A stretch of DNA of 64,000 nt from Paenisporosarcina sp. OV554 (lineage in GTDB: Bacteria > Bacillota > Bacilli > Bacillales_A > Planococcaceae), in contig NZ_QBUC01000008.1 in assembly GCF_003058165.1 (NCBI RefSeq), positions 1-64,000 on the forward strand, written 5' to 3'. Each line of letters opens with the position of its first letter. The stretch's first letter is position 1. The notes beneath the pieces are model-generated. The model did not search any database. It had not been told where the DNA came from and was given only the letters and a program-made list of their open reading frames with translations. This document shows positions 17,912 through 26,885 of this stretch, piece after piece. Both the position numbers and the translations under genes were made by a program.

Positions 17912-18130
17912 ATGAAACGCTTTGTCTTAATCATTCCAATCATGATAATCGTTGCATTCCTAGCAATGTGGCTTATTGAGAAAAAATATGCAGAAGTACC
18001 TTTTGATTCACGTATCCTCATTTCAATAGGAGGCTCTATCTTCTCCGGTATCATTGCCTACTTCCTACTCAGACATGATGTTCACCAAGTAGATCCAAAA
18101 CCAATTGGATCAAACAAAAAGAAGCGCTGA
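17912..18130 (+). CDS. Small two-helix membrane protein
   Basis: 72 residues with two hydrophobic segments (about 4-21 and 36-54) joined by a short charged loop, and a Lys-rich tail. Preceded by AAGGATG. Unknown function. The terminator stem overlaps its stop codon. Confidence 0.7.
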   Translation: MKRFVLIIPIMIIVAFLAMWLIEKKYAEVPFDSRILISIGGSIFSGIIAYFLLRHDVHQVDPKPIGSNKKKR

Positions 18131-18147
18131 CTACTCGCGCTTCTTTT
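18121..18147 (+). terminator. Terminator overlapping the stop of the small membrane protein
   Basis: GAAGCGC / GCGCTTC followed by TTTTT; the left arm includes the last codons of the gene. Confidence 0.8.
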
Positions 18148-18160
18148 TAATTAAGATCAC

Positions 18161-18198
18161 AAAAACGCCTGATCGCAATTTTGCGATCAGGCGTTTTT
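18161..18198 (-). terminator. Terminator of the NlpC/P60 gene
   Basis: Perfect long stem AACGCCTGATCGCAA / TTGCGATCAGGCGTT with A and T tracts on both sides, so it can act in both directions. Confidence 0.92.
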
Positions 18199-18207
18199 TA
18201 AATCATA

Positions 18208-18693
18208 TTATTTTGATGCAACTTTTGCAACGCGTTTTGCACCGATATATTTTGAACCCCAATAGTATGGATCATTAATCTTAGCTACTGAAACACCTTT
18301 ACTTGATGAAGAATGTACAAACTTTCCTTTACCGATGTAAATTCCAGCGTGAGAAACACCTTTACCTGAAGTATTGAAAAATACTACATCACCAGCTTTT
18401 AGGTTTTTCTTAGAAACTTTTTTTCCAGTTGAATACATTGCTTTAGTCGTTCTTGGCAATTTCACTCCAACTTTTTTATATACATAACCAACAAATCCTG
18501 AGCAATCAAAGCCTTTTGTTGTCGTTCCGCCATAAACATAATTTGTACCCATTACTTTTTTTGCAGCTGATATTACTTGCGTAGATTTAATTCCACTAGC
18601 TGCATCCGCATGATTTGCGAAAGGTGCAATAAATAAAAATAATGCAATTGTACACATTGAAATGACTTTAAACAACTGAGACTGTAATTTCAT
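18208..18693 (-). CDS. Secreted NlpC/P60 endopeptidase
   Basis: 161-residue secreted cell-wall hydrolase that should cleave the D-Glu-mDAP (or equivalent) peptide bond. The ATG at 18693 follows GGAGG by ten bases and starts a proper signal peptide (KLQSQLFKVISMCTIALFLFIAPF..) with a cleavage site after HADA; an upstream frame extension lacks these features. The NlpC/P60 domain fills the mature protein: catalytic Cys in FDCSGF, His in SHAGIYIG, third polar residue in FVHSSS. There are no LysM or SH3 anchoring repeats, unlike LytE/CwlS. A WalR-type box lies upstream. Confidence 0.92.
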   Translation of the reverse strand: MKLQSQLFKVISMCTIALFLFIAPFANHADAASGIKSTQVISAAKKVMGTNYVYGGTTTKGFDCSGFVGYVYKKVGVKLPRTTKAMYSTGKKVSKKNLKAGDVVFFNTSGKGVSHAGIYIGKGKFVHSSSSKGVSVAKINDPYYWGSKYIGAKRVAKVASK

Positions 18694-18790
18694 AAATTTG
18701 AATCCTCCGTTTGGCCAATGGCTATAATTTACTGATAAATTAACTATTATCATCATAACATCGACAAAACCTTTTATGGTTTACAGTTAT

Positions 18791-18807
18791 GTAACAAACT
18801 CGTTACA
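18791..18807 (-). promoter_or_regulatory. WalR (YycF)-type box
   Basis: On the minus strand TGTAAC-GAGTT-TGTTAC fits the WalR consensus TGTWAH-N5-TGTWAH exactly. Further TGTAA direct repeats lie just upstream (18806-18836). It is about 100 bp before the start of a DL-endopeptidase-type gene, the usual WalKR target. The -35/-10 is not clear. Confidence 0.7.
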
Positions 18808-18881
18808 TTTGATTACATTTTAAATATTTCATGTAACATTTTATAACTTCTTAAAATATCTTCGTATATTATAAAAACTGT

Positions 18882-19334
18882 CTAGACGAGATCCTTCTTT
18901 AAAGTTGCTTTAGTATACAAATAATGACACATGAAATACCCAAAAATCATTCCGATTGTATCTACTCCAACGTCATAAAACCTTCCATTTCGATGAAAAT
19001 AGAGCTGAAGAATTTCAGTTAACAATGCAAACATTAAACATAAAACGAATGTACCCTTATAATTTTCAATCCAATTGAATAGGAAAAAGAATAGCAATGC
19101 AAAACCTGCAAAATGTCCTATCTTCTGAAACAAAAAAAACGTACTATTTAATTGAAAATCACTAATAATGAATAATTGACTAATATTTGGTGCACTTTGA
19201 AACTCGAAATTCACATATTGATTATAAATAAAAAGCTGTGGATCTGACGTACAACTTCCCACCAGGATAATAACAGCCCACATTACTGTAAGTATTCGAA
19301 AAAACAAATCCAACATCCTCTCATTTCCATACAC
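18882..19334 (-). CDS. VanZ-like membrane protein
   Basis: 150-residue membrane protein with about four hydrophobic segments and VanZ family marks (KIGHFAGFALLFFF, LLTEILQLYFHRNGRFYDVGVDTIG). Family members affect teicoplanin sensitivity or envelope polymers, but most are uncharacterised. It stands alone on the minus strand. Confidence 0.82.
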   Translation of the reverse strand: MYGNERMLDLFFRILTVMWAVIILVGSCTSDPQLFIYNQYVNFEFQSAPNISQLFIISDFQLNSTFFLFQKIGHFAGFALLFFFLFNWIENYKGTFVLCLMFALLTEILQLYFHRNGRFYDVGVDTIGMIFGYFMCHYLYTKATLKKDLV

Positions 19335-19518
19335 TCATTCTCTCATGTAAGAGTATTCTTTGAAAACAATATACCTAAAATTGAATAAACAAGCATCTAT
19401 TATTCTTCCAAAGATGCAATTTTGGTAGTGCTAAGCCTACCCATATCCCTTCAACCATAAAATGTTAAGATGGTATTAGCAATAAGTAATATAATCGATC
19501 AAACAAAAGGAGAATTCT

Positions 19519-20799
19519 ATGACTATTGAATTAACGTATTCTGGTGAATATCAAGAATTAGTGTCACCAGAACTTGAAGCGAAATTAAACGTTATTCATG
19601 ACAACCTTCAAAATAAAACAGGTGTTGGCTCAGAATTTTTAGGATGGCATGATTGGACAAGCCGTATGAGCGAGACTTTTCTTCAAAACATTCAAGAAAC
19701 GGCTGACCGTATTCGTAAAAATTCTGATGTCTTAGTCGTTATCGGAATTGGTGGTTCTTATTTAGGGTCAAAAGCGGTTATTGAAGGATTGACTCCGTAT
19801 TTCCATACTAATCCTGATACGGAAGTGCTTTATGCAGGTCATCAGGTTAGTGGTGAATACTTAGCGAAACTCATGAAATATTTAGATGACAAAGAGGTTA
19901 CTCTAAATGTCATTTCGAAATCTGGTACAACCACTGAACCGGCTCTTGCGTTTCGATTCCTTCAAAAATATATGGAAGATCGTTACGGTGAAGATGCTGT
20001 TTCAAGAATCATTGTTACTACAGATGCTGAAAAAGGTTCGTTACTAAGTTTATCTAGAGAAAAAGGATACCAACGATTTGAAGTACCAGCTGACATTGGT
20101 GGACGCTATTCTGTATTAACAGCTGTTGGCTTGCTTCCAATTGCTGTAGCTGGCTATTCTATTCACGATTTAGTAAATGGTGCAAGGGATGCTGAAAAAG
20201 ACTTCCAACAATTCGACATACACTCAAACACAGCCATTCAATATGCTGTCATTCGAAATCATTTATACAATCAAAATTACTCCATAGAAATATTAGCAAC
20301 ATTCGAACCAAAACTTTCTTACTTGCAAGAATGGTGGAAACAATTGTTTGGAGAAAGTGAAGGAAAAGATCAAAAAGGCCTCTTCCCTGCATCGGTTTCA
20401 TTCTCTACCGATCTGCATTCACTTGGTCAGTACATTCAAGATGGACAACGCATCCTATTCGAATCTTTCCTTATTATAGAAGAAAAAGCGAATGATCTTT
20501 CTGTTTTCACAGCAGAAAACAATGGTGATGAGTTGAATTATTTAAGTGGCTTATCATTGAATGAGTTCAACTTAGCTTGCTATGAAGCGACTTCAAGTGC
20601 TCACTTATCTGGTGAAGTACCACAAATTGGTCTTACCATTAAAGAACTTAATGAAACCAACATTGGCTACTTGCTTTATTTCTATATGGTATCTTGTGCA
20701 TACAGCGCGTATCTATTAGAAATTAACCCATTTGATCAACCAGGTGTGGAAGACTATAAAACAAATATCTTTAAAATCCTTAAAAAACCAGGATATTAA
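19519..20799 (+). CDS. pgi: Glucose-6-phosphate isomerase
   Basis: 426-residue glycolytic enzyme interconverting glucose-6-phosphate and fructose-6-phosphate. Signatures are VVIGIGGSYLGSKA, SKSGTTTEPALAF, the PGI motif GGRYSVLTAVGLLPIAVAG, and a C-terminal FDQPGVE.YK with the catalytic Lys. It is slightly shorter than the usual 445-450 residues, mostly at the N-terminus. AAAGGAG precedes the ATG. Single-gene unit with its own terminator. Confidence 0.96.
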   Translation: MTIELTYSGEYQELVSPELEAKLNVIHDNLQNKTGVGSEFLGWHDWTSRMSETFLQNIQETADRIRKNSDVLVVIGIGGSYLGSKAVIEGLTPYFHTNPDTEVLYAGHQVSGEYLAKLMKYLDDKEVTLNVISKSGTTTEPALAFRFLQKYMEDRYGEDAVSRIIVTTDAEKGSLLSLSREKGYQRFEVPADIGGRYSVLTAVGLLPIAVAGYSIHDLVNGARDAEKDFQQFDIHSNTAIQYAVIRNHLYNQNYSIEILATFEPKLSYLQEWWKQLFGESEGKDQKGLFPASVSFSTDLHSLGQYIQDGQRILFESFLIIEEKANDLSVFTAENNGDELNYLSGLSLNEFNLACYEATSSAHLSGEVPQIGLTIKELNETNIGYLLYFYMVSCAYSAYLLEINPFDQPGVEDYKTNIFKILKKPGY

Positions 20800-20825
20800 T
20801 TACTAGCATTCCTATATTAGATGCA

Positions 20826-20866
20826 AAAAAAGCGGCTTACACATAATTGTGTGTGAGCCGCTTTTT
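20826..20866. terminator. Bidirectional terminator between pgi and msmX
   Basis: AAAAAGCGGCTTACACA / TGTGTGAGCCGCTTTTT stem, with A and T tracts on both sides of convergent genes. Confidence 0.92.
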
Positions 20867-20891
20867 CATGATTAGGGATAGGAAACTTCTC

Positions 20892-21977
20892 CTATTTAAT
20901 ACGTAGTTCACTTTCTTTATCAAAGAAGTGACCTCTTGCTACATCAAATGACAAATCAATTGCTTCTCCAGGTTGAACTGGGTTACTTGAATCGATTCGT
21001 GCAATAAATTCTTGACCTTCAATATTTGAGTAGACCATTAATTCAGCACCAGTAAGCTCAGAAACTTCTACTTTCAAACGTAGAGTTTGGCTTCCTATTG
21101 GAGCTTCGCTTGTAATATGTTCAGGACGAATTCCTAAGATTAATTCTTTGCCTTCGTATCCTTGCTCTTTTAAGTATGTAGCGTGGTTAGGAGTAATCGC
21201 AATTGATGTACCATCTATAACAAATTGTCCATTAACCATTTTACCGTTAAAGAAGTTCATAGAAGGAGATCCGATAAATCCACCAACAAACACATTATCA
21301 GGTGTATCGTATACTTCTTTTGGTGTACCAATTTGTTGAACAAGTCCGTCTTTCATAACAACGATTCGAGAAGCCATTGTCATTGCTTCTGTTTGGTCAT
21401 GTGTTACATAAATTGTTGTCGTTTTTAAACGTAAGTGTAATTTGGCAATTTCAGCACGCATTTGCACACGTAACTTGGAATCAAGATTAGATAAAGGTTC
21501 ATCCATTAAGAACAGTTTCGCATCACGTACAATCGCACGACCTAATGCCACACGTTGACGTTGTCCGCCTGATAGCGCTTTCGGTTTACGGTCTAAATAA
21601 TTTTCTAAACCTAAAATTTCTGCTGCATTTTTAACGCGTTTATCAATATCATCTTTTGAGAACTTACGTAACTTTAAGCCAAACGCCATATTTTCATAAA
21701 CTGACATATGTGGGTATAAGGCATAGTTTTGAAATACCATCGCAATATCGCGATCTTTTGGTGCTACATCATTCATTCTTTTGCCATCGATATAGAAATT
21801 TCCAGAAGAAATATCTTCAAGACCTGCAATCATGCGTAATGTTGTCGACTTACCACAACCTGATGGACCAACAAAGACAATAAACTCTTGATCTGTTACT
21901 TCTAAATCAAAATTCGAAACTGCTGAAACATTATTATCATATACTTTAGTAATATTTTCTAAAACTAGATTTGCCAA
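20892..21977 (-). CDS. Sugar ABC transporter ATPase, MsmX/UgpC type
   Basis: About 361-residue ATPase that energises several carbohydrate ABC importers. Walker A GPSGCGKST, Q-loop VFQNYALYPHM, signature LSGGQRQR, Walker B LFLMDEPLSNLD and a C-terminal TOBE/MalK-like domain (LGIRPEH). The TTG at 21977 gives M-A-N-L-V-L-E-N, aligned with family starts; the GTG at 21986 sits almost on the AAAGG. No sugar permease genes are next to it, as for the shared ATPase MsmX. It is 18 bp downstream of the ROK kinase. Confidence 0.9.
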   Translation of the reverse strand: MANLVLENITKVYDNNVSAVSNFDLEVTDQEFIVFVGPSGCGKSTTLRMIAGLEDISSGNFYIDGKRMNDVAPKDRDIAMVFQNYALYPHMSVYENMAFGLKLRKFSKDDIDKRVKNAAEILGLENYLDRKPKALSGGQRQRVALGRAIVRDAKLFLMDEPLSNLDSKLRVQMRAEIAKLHLRLKTTTIYVTHDQTEAMTMASRIVVMKDGLVQQIGTPKEVYDTPDNVFVGGFIGSPSMNFFNGKMVNGQFVIDGTSIAITPNHATYLKEQGYEGKELILGIRPEHITSEAPIGSQTLRLKVEVSELTGAELMVYSNIEGQEFIARIDSSNPVQPGEAIDLSFDVARGHFFDKESELRIK

Positions 21978-21995
21978 TCCATCCACAACCTTTGC

Positions 21996-22907
21996 TTATT
22001 TTTTAGATACGATTTCTTTTTCATCTGATAACACTAGTAGGGCTGCACCTAACATTCCCGCTTCATTGCCAAATTTCGCTCTTTTCACTTCTAATGGTTT
22101 TAATAACAATGGTTCTAGTGCATTCATTAACAGATCCCACCAGCTATCAGCTGAATCTGAAACTCCTCCACCGATAACCACGCAATCCATATCTAGTACT
22201 GCTTGCAGTGAACTAATTACGATAGCTAAATCACTCGTGAATTTTTGTGTAACCGCTTGCGCAACCGTATGTCCTTCTAGAGCAAGTTGGAATAAATGAT
22301 TCGGTGAGACTAATTGGTTGTTTTCATCGACAATACTTTGTTCTGCGATGATTCTTCTTAATGCAGTTCCTGAAACGTATTGTTCGCTACATCCTGGTCT
22401 ACCACAACTACATACATGACCGCCTGGATATAAAATCGTGTGCCCTACTTCACAGGCACCACCATGTGTGCCATTCATGATTATTCCGTCCTCAACGAAT
22501 CCACCACCAAGGCCTGTTCCTAAAGTTAAACAAAGTGTGCGTCGGAAGCCTTTTGCTGCTCCTAACATGGATTCTGCAAGACTTGCACAATTTGCATCGT
22601 TATTCACTTCTACTCGTAAACCACTAGCTTTTTCTAATAATGTTTTCACTTCTGTTCCTTGCCAACCAGGCAACGTTTCAGTTTCAAAAGTAATGACGCC
22701 TTTTTCTGCGTCTACCATTCCTCTTGTACCAATTCCAATTGCTTGTACCTCAGGATGATCTTTTAATATTTGAAGTATCTTCATTTCTAAATAAGGATAT
22801 AAAGGGACTTCAGTTGGTACTATAAGGTCTTCTAATACTTGACCATCAGAGCCTACAATTCCCATGCGTACTTTTGTTCCACCTATATCAACGCCAAGAA
22901 CTTTCAT
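21996..22907 (-). CDS. ROK-family glucokinase
   Basis: 303-residue sugar kinase. The ATP-binding GVDIGGTKVRMG starts the protein; the ROK signature and zinc motif are in EVGHTILYPGGHVCSCGRPGCSEQY (CxCG..GC.E). Phosphorylates glucose or a related hexose. GGAGG precedes the ATG. It heads a two-gene operon with the MsmX-type ATPase, linking sugar uptake and phosphorylation. Confidence 0.9.
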   Translation of the reverse strand: MKVLGVDIGGTKVRMGIVGSDGQVLEDLIVPTEVPLYPYLEMKILQILKDHPEVQAIGIGTRGMVDAEKGVITFETETLPGWQGTEVKTLLEKASGLRVEVNNDANCASLAESMLGAAKGFRRTLCLTLGTGLGGGFVEDGIIMNGTHGGACEVGHTILYPGGHVCSCGRPGCSEQYVSGTALRRIIAEQSIVDENNQLVSPNHLFQLALEGHTVAQAVTQKFTSDLAIVISSLQAVLDMDCVVIGGGVSDSADSWWDLLMNALEPLLLKPLEVKRAKFGNEAGMLGAALLVLSDEKEIVSKK

Positions 22908-23225
22908 TAAGGCTTAACCTCCATATGCGAAAATCTAGTAATATTTTAAACTATCTCTTAATCATACATGATTTTACTGATACGTCTATAATTGATTTTT
23001 CAGCAAATTCAATTTATCTTCATTTTGTTTCGACATTCTGATGTTTCTAAAATGAATAAAATGGCTAGGGTACTTACTTTAACAATAAGTACTATATAAG
23101 TTTTTTTAGTACATATAATAAGAATAACATAACTTCTACTGGTAAAAAATCCTTTTTGTTTACGCTTACAATCTCGATTTTCACATATAGTTAAACTCCC
23201 TTCGCCAGGTTCAATTCAAAAATTC
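22908..23225. other. Intergenic region upstream of the ROK operon
   Basis: No gene is supported. An imperfect inverted repeat (GTACTTACTTTAACAATAAGTAC, shown as arms GTACTTA and TAAGTAC near 23069-23091) could be an operator; the promoter is not obvious. Confidence 0.35.
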
Positions 23226-23260
23226 AAAAAATCCAGTAGCGATAATCGCTACTGGATTTT
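23226..23260. terminator. Terminator of the Spo0E-like gene
   Basis: AATCCAGTAGCGAT / ATCGCTACTGGATT with A/T tracts on both sides, immediately downstream of the minus-strand gene. Confidence 0.9.
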
Positions 23261-23286
23261 CTTAGTATTATTATATAACTGACTTC

Positions 23287-23478
23287 TTAGCTCACCTTAG
23301 AATAATGATTCTCTGCCATTTGCAGATCTTGATATTTGTTTAGTAAGATATCAAGCTCTTGACTACATAGTATTACACTGGAATGGGTCCTACCCAATTT
23401 CATTGCTCTATTGTACATTATTTTTTGTTTCAATTTAATATGTCCTAATAAAATTACTTTCTTATCTAAACTTCTCAT
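23287..23478 (-). CDS. Spo0E-like aspartyl-phosphate phosphatase
   Basis: 63-residue protein. The helical hairpin signature of the Spo0E family is clear: LKQKIMYNRAMKLGRTHSSVILCSQ, then SQELDILLNKYQDLQ. These phosphatases dephosphorylate Spo0A~P (or other response regulators) and restrain sporulation. The start at 23478 gives a somewhat longer N-terminus than usual; a later start is possible. It has its own terminator. Confidence 0.82.
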   Translation of the reverse strand: MRSLDKKVILLGHIKLKQKIMYNRAMKLGRTHSSVILCSQELDILLNKYQDLQMAENHYSKVS

Positions 23479-23847
23479 CTATCTTCCATCCTCCATACAT
23501 TTATATTTAAAAACTAGTTTTTAGATCGACTGATAATATTGCACAAGGAACATCATAAATGATTGGTCTTGTAAAAAATTGTCGCTTTGTGTAAATATGA
23601 ACATTGTTCATTAATTTGTAACATTTATAAAATAATATGAATAAATTTGTTGCTTTCCTTGCAATTTTATTTAACGTAATTTTCGCATTCCGAAACTTCT
23701 TTTTGCCAGTCTTGCAATTTTTTTATGTAAACAAGGATCGTTAGCGTCATTTCACACTTGGCAAGTAATCTAAAGTTGAAGAACTATATTACTGAAAACA
23801 ATTCTAAATAGGTACTTTTCACGAATTTTGCCCATAACAAAATTAAA
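23479..23847. other. Intergenic region
   Basis: AT-rich, about 370 bp. Two TTGCAATTTT stretches (near 23659 and 23713) are seen, but no gene, clear promoter or array of period 21. Confidence 0.35.
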
Positions 23848-23876
23848 GCCGACAGTATGAACTGCCGGCATTTTTA
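23848..23876 (-). terminator. Terminator of the SASP gene
   Basis: GCCGGCAGT / ACTGTCGGC on the minus strand followed by TTTAATTTT. Confidence 0.75.
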
Positions 23877-24077
23877 TTATGAATTTCCTTTTAATTGGTT
23901 TTGGGCTTGTGCTACTAAACGCTTAGTAATTTCTCCGCCAACGGAACCGTTAGCACGCGCTGTAGCATTTTCACCTAGTTGTACTCCGAATTCTTGTGCG
24001 ATTTCATACTTCATTTGATCCAAAGCTTGTTTTGCACCAGGTACTGATAATTTATTGCTTGAATTGTTGTTTGCCAT
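23877..24077 (-). CDS. Alpha/beta-type small acid-soluble spore protein
   Basis: 66-residue DNA-binding protein that coats spore DNA in the forespore. The ATG at 24077 follows AAGGAGG at ideal distance; a longer upstream extension is not real. Family blocks: [25 protein letters not shown] (shown in part: [14 protein letters not shown] with the GPR protease site E-I-A) and [16 protein letters not shown]. Normally transcribed by sigma-G. Confidence 0.95.
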   Translation of the reverse strand: MANNNSSNKLSVPGAKQALDQMKYEIAQEFGVQLGENATARANGSVGGEITKRLVAQAQNQLKGNS

Positions 24078-24283
24078 TTTGCTCACCTCCTTGGTACTAA
24101 TAGAATGGTCGATTTTCAGAAAATCATGCAAGCTGAAAAAATTTTTTCGTACTTTCAAAATTTTCATTATTATTAACATGCTCAAATCCAATAAAAAAAT
24201 TAGTAATCGAAAAATTTTGAACACATTTAAAAACCCTTCCAGCAATAAAGTTAGAAGGGCATAAATGATGTTTAATTAGTACT

Positions 24284-24700
24284 TTATATTCTTCTCTTTC
24301 TGACAACGATTTCACCTGTAACAACTTTTTCTTTAATGACTTTTACACGTTCTTTCGGTAATTGGAACACGAATCAACTCTTCATCATTTGTTTCAATTG
24401 GAGGTGTATGACTATCAAAATAAATATGTTCTACATATATTTCTTCTTTAGTAACCGTTTGAGCACCATCATATGAGAAGTCTGTATGCCCTTGCAATTG
24501 CTGATTTTGGTTATGGTTTACATCTTCATCATACAGACCTCTTGTATTCTCATGCGTAGTGAATCCTTGTTGATTTAATGGATGCGAGGCGTTTTTGATT
24601 CTTTATTTAGCGCACTTTCATTATACTGCATCGATTGCTCTTCATTAGATTTCCACTCATTTTCTAAACCATATGTCTCGCTTTCAAATAGAAATCCCAT
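24284..24700 (-). pseudogene. YsnF/AvaK-like (DUF2382) stress protein, frameshifted
   Basis: Starts MGFLFESETYGLEN at 24700 but goes out of frame near 24590 and again near 24370. Reading across all frames gives TKEEIYVEHIYFDSH..., then ETNDEELIRVPITE, then RVKVIKEKVVTGEIVVRK, which is the repeated YsnF/AvaK (DUF2382) pattern. Two frameshifts make an intact product unlikely; sequencing error is the alternative. Confidence 0.72.
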
Positions 24701-24783
24701 ATTTTACAGGTACAAACATGGTTCTTAAGGAATCCTATCAATAATATTATGGAAGAATAGGCACAGATTATAAGGAGGTACAT

Positions 24784-24969
24784 ATGGAAGAAGAAAACAT
24801 TCATTTAGTGTCAGCTCTTCACGACATCAAGCAAGAGTTGAATCGTATAGCTGAATCATTGTATATACTAGCCAATAGGCCGCCTGATCAAGCCCAAAGT
24901 TTTCATGGAATAGAAGAGAAATTAAGAAAAATAGGCTCTTATGTTGAAGATTTATCATTGAGAAAATGA
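24784..24969 (+). CDS. 61-residue helical small protein
   Basis: ATAAGGAGGTACAT precedes the ATG, an excellent ribosome binding site. The product is amphipathic and probably coiled-coil (LHDIKQELNRIAESLYIL; EEKLRKIGSYVEDL) with a Pro-containing break. It has its own terminator. No family is recognised. Confidence 0.68.
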   Translation: MEEENIHLVSALHDIKQELNRIAESLYILANRPPDQAQSFHGIEEKLRKIGSYVEDLSLRK

Positions 24970-25011
24970 TTGATCCTTAAGAAGTATAATTAACTTCATC
25001 ATTCCTTATTC

Positions 25012-25047
25012 AAAAAACCACTAGATACAAAAGTCTAGTGGTTTTTG
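25012..25047 (+). terminator. Intrinsic terminator
   Basis: AAAACCACTAGA / TCTAGTGGTTTTT stem-loop after the 61-residue gene. Confidence 0.9.
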
Positions 25048-25060
25048 CGATTTATAATGA

Positions 25061-25318
25061 TTACTTGACTGAAACGCAATTTTTTCCTGCTTTTTTGGAT
25101 TGGTAAAGAACTTCGTCAGCTTTTGAAAACATTTTTTTTAAATTGTCTTTGTTTTCATATGTAGTAACTCCGATACTTCCAGTAATTCGTACATGAGTCA
25201 ATATTCATACGAATTCGTTCAGCAAAGACTCGTGCATATTCTTTGTTTGTATTGGGAAGAACAATCATAATCTCTTCTCCACCCATTCGGGCAACAAGTT
25301 CTTTTTTATAACCAAGCT
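25061..25318 (-). pseudogene. Remnant of a GGDEF diguanylate cyclase
   Basis: Only the second half of a GGDEF domain is left. The minus strand reads LVARMGGEEIMIVLPNTNKEYARVFAERIRMNI, then after a frameshift ITGSIGVTTYENKDNL and MFSKADEVLYQSKKAGKNCV up to a stop. GGEEF-type active site (GGEEI) is still readable. The 5' half is missing; the next gene starts directly upstream. Confidence 0.8.
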
Positions 25319-25326
25319 ATATCACG

Positions 25327-26286
25327 TTATATACTTTCAATATCTTTTTCTTTTAGGTAGTAAATTTTAATTGCAAATCCATATATCGATGCTAATACCT
25401 GTTGAAAAAGCATTCCCAGGACAACTGGAACTGCAACAGCTGCTGGAAAATAAGATACCGCCAAAACAGCACCAGCACTGATATTTCTCATGCCTCCAGT
25501 AAACATCATCGCAGTGACTGTCTCTTTGTCTTGCTTGAACAGCTTTCCTGTCAAAAATGTGAATAAATATCCACTAAACGCGACCAAGAACACGATAATT
25601 GCTATCCCAACTAATTTTAAATTAATGTCCAATAAATACGGTGCAACAACTGCTCCATTCAACATAACCACAAAACTCATAGCTATTTTTGCAAAGGGTG
25701 ATAAACGTGCGCTAAGCCTGCCAGCGACCCCTTCTTTTAAGAATTGGTTTAAAGTCATCCCTACAATTGAGGGAATCACAATCATCAGAAATAGTCCTTG
25801 CGTGATACCGACTATATCCATTTCAATATTTCCACCAACTAGAAATGACATCGTCATAGGCACAATAAATGGCGACAACATCGTATCAATTAAGATGATG
25901 GATAAGGTCAAAGCAATATTCCCTTTATAAATGGAAACCCATACAAAACTGGTTATGCCTGTAGGAATAGCCATCGCTAGTACTAAGCCTGTAATTGTGT
26001 AGGTATCTCCACTAAATACAGCATGACCGACGCCAAGTGCCCACAGTGGCATTACAATATGTAAAATAATAAGGACCAAAAAAAGCGGTAAAGGATTCAA
26101 CACAGCTTGCTTCATTGAAACAAAATTTGAATTCAAGCTCCCTGAAAACGTCATAAAAGCAAAAATCCATGGTATTAAATAAGAAAAATCCTTTATATAT
26201 ACGGACAACAACACCCCAATTACCACAGACGTTGGAATCATTAAGGGCATGAATTTTTCCAGTAACTTGTTGATTTTATATAACAT
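25327..26286 (-). CDS. Bile acid:sodium symporter family (BASS) transporter
   Basis: About 319-residue membrane protein with nine or ten hydrophobic segments and BASS family features (FMTFSGSLNS in helix 2/3, MAIPTGITSFVWVSIYKGN in the crossover region, FTGGMRNISAGAVLA near the end). Substrates of bacterial members include pantoate and other organic anions; not assignable here. I prefer the ATG at 26286 (MLYKINKLLEKFMPL); an earlier ATG at 26328 lacks a ribosome binding site. Its 3' end abuts the GGDEF remnant. Confidence 0.82.
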   Translation of the reverse strand: MLYKINKLLEKFMPLMIPTSVVIGVLLSVYIKDFSYLIPWIFAFMTFSGSLNSNFVSMKQAVLNPLPLFLVLIILHIVMPLWALGVGHAVFSGDTYTITGLVLAMAIPTGITSFVWVSIYKGNIALTLSIILIDTMLSPFIVPMTMSFLVGGNIEMDIVGITQGLFLMIVIPSIVGMTLNQFLKEGVAGRLSARLSPFAKIAMSFVVMLNGAVVAPYLLDINLKLVGIAIIVFLVAFSGYLFTFLTGKLFKQDKETVTAMMFTGGMRNISAGAVLAVSYFPAAVAVPVVLGMLFQQVLASIYGFAIKIYYLKEKDIESI

Positions 26287-26493
26287 GCAGTGTTTCACTC
26301 CAATGATGGTTAAGATATCTCCTCTCATTATAGACTCAATCTGTCTTAATCGTCCCTAAAGAGTCTGTTTGTATGGAAATAGGTGTTCTTAATCAAATAA
26401 TTTTTTCAAATCATTTACATGATTACGTGTTTCAAAACCAAACTAACACGAACAATAATAATTAAATAAGTACGATCACAAGGAGGAAATATT

Positions 26494-26679
26494 ATGGATA
26501 TCAATCGTGTAAAGCAAATTGTGGGTTCATCAAACGAAGTAGATGTTACGTATAACGGTGTTTCTGTTTGGATTGATCAAATCCACGAAAACGGCAAAAT
26601 GGCGACCGTCCATTTAAGACATTCCCTAGAAGAGCGATCTGAAGTGGATATTGCGGAGTTAAAGGAAGAAGTTCATTAA
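26494..26679 (+). CDS. sspH: H-type small acid-soluble spore protein
   Basis: 61-residue minor SASP. The family pattern is clear: MDINRVKQIVGSSNEVDVTYNGVSVWIDQI, given here by the blocks MDINRVKQI and VTYNGVSVWI. AAGGAGGAAAT precedes the ATG. Expressed in the forespore under sigma-G in relatives; function in the spore is not well known. Confidence 0.93.
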   Translation: MDINRVKQIVGSSNEVDVTYNGVSVWIDQIHENGKMATVHLRHSLEERSEVDIAELKEEVH

Positions 26680-26731
26680 TAAGGCATAGGAATGATTTAT
26701 TTAAGAATTGCTTCTCTCATTAAGAAAATAT

Positions 26732-26840
26732 TCGAGGTTGTAGGATAGCGGCGAAAGTATCCAAGTCGCAAGATTGGGGTGTGACGCAGTCACGTCCCAT
26801 ATATTTATGTGATTTTCAAAGCTTCCCGAAAACCATTTTT
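26732..26840 (+). repeat. GCAAGA-hairpin dispersed element, copy 1
   Basis: GGTTGTAGGATAGCGGCGAAAG, here in blocks GTTGTAGG and GCGGCGAAAG, is followed by GCAAGATT (26768) and the 10-bp stem GGGGTGTGAC-gca-GTCACGTCCC (26777-26798). It ends with CAAAGCTTCCCGAAAACC. Similar sequence occurs at 35487-35650 (+) and 60725-60870 (-). Confidence 0.7.
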
Positions 26841-26845
26841 CCAAC

Positions 26846-26880
26846 AAAAAAAGCGACTAAAATTAATTAGTCGCTTTCTT
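26846..26880 (-). terminator. Terminator of the 26886-27200 gene
   Basis: AAAGCGACTAA / TTAGTCGCTTT with a T tract on the minus strand. Confidence 0.88.
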
Positions 26881-26885
26881 CATTA

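Noticed and set aside
23877-24245. 122-residue version of the SASP
   Set aside because: The extra N-terminus has no start signal; AAGGAGG precedes the ATG at 24077, giving the normal 66-residue SASP.
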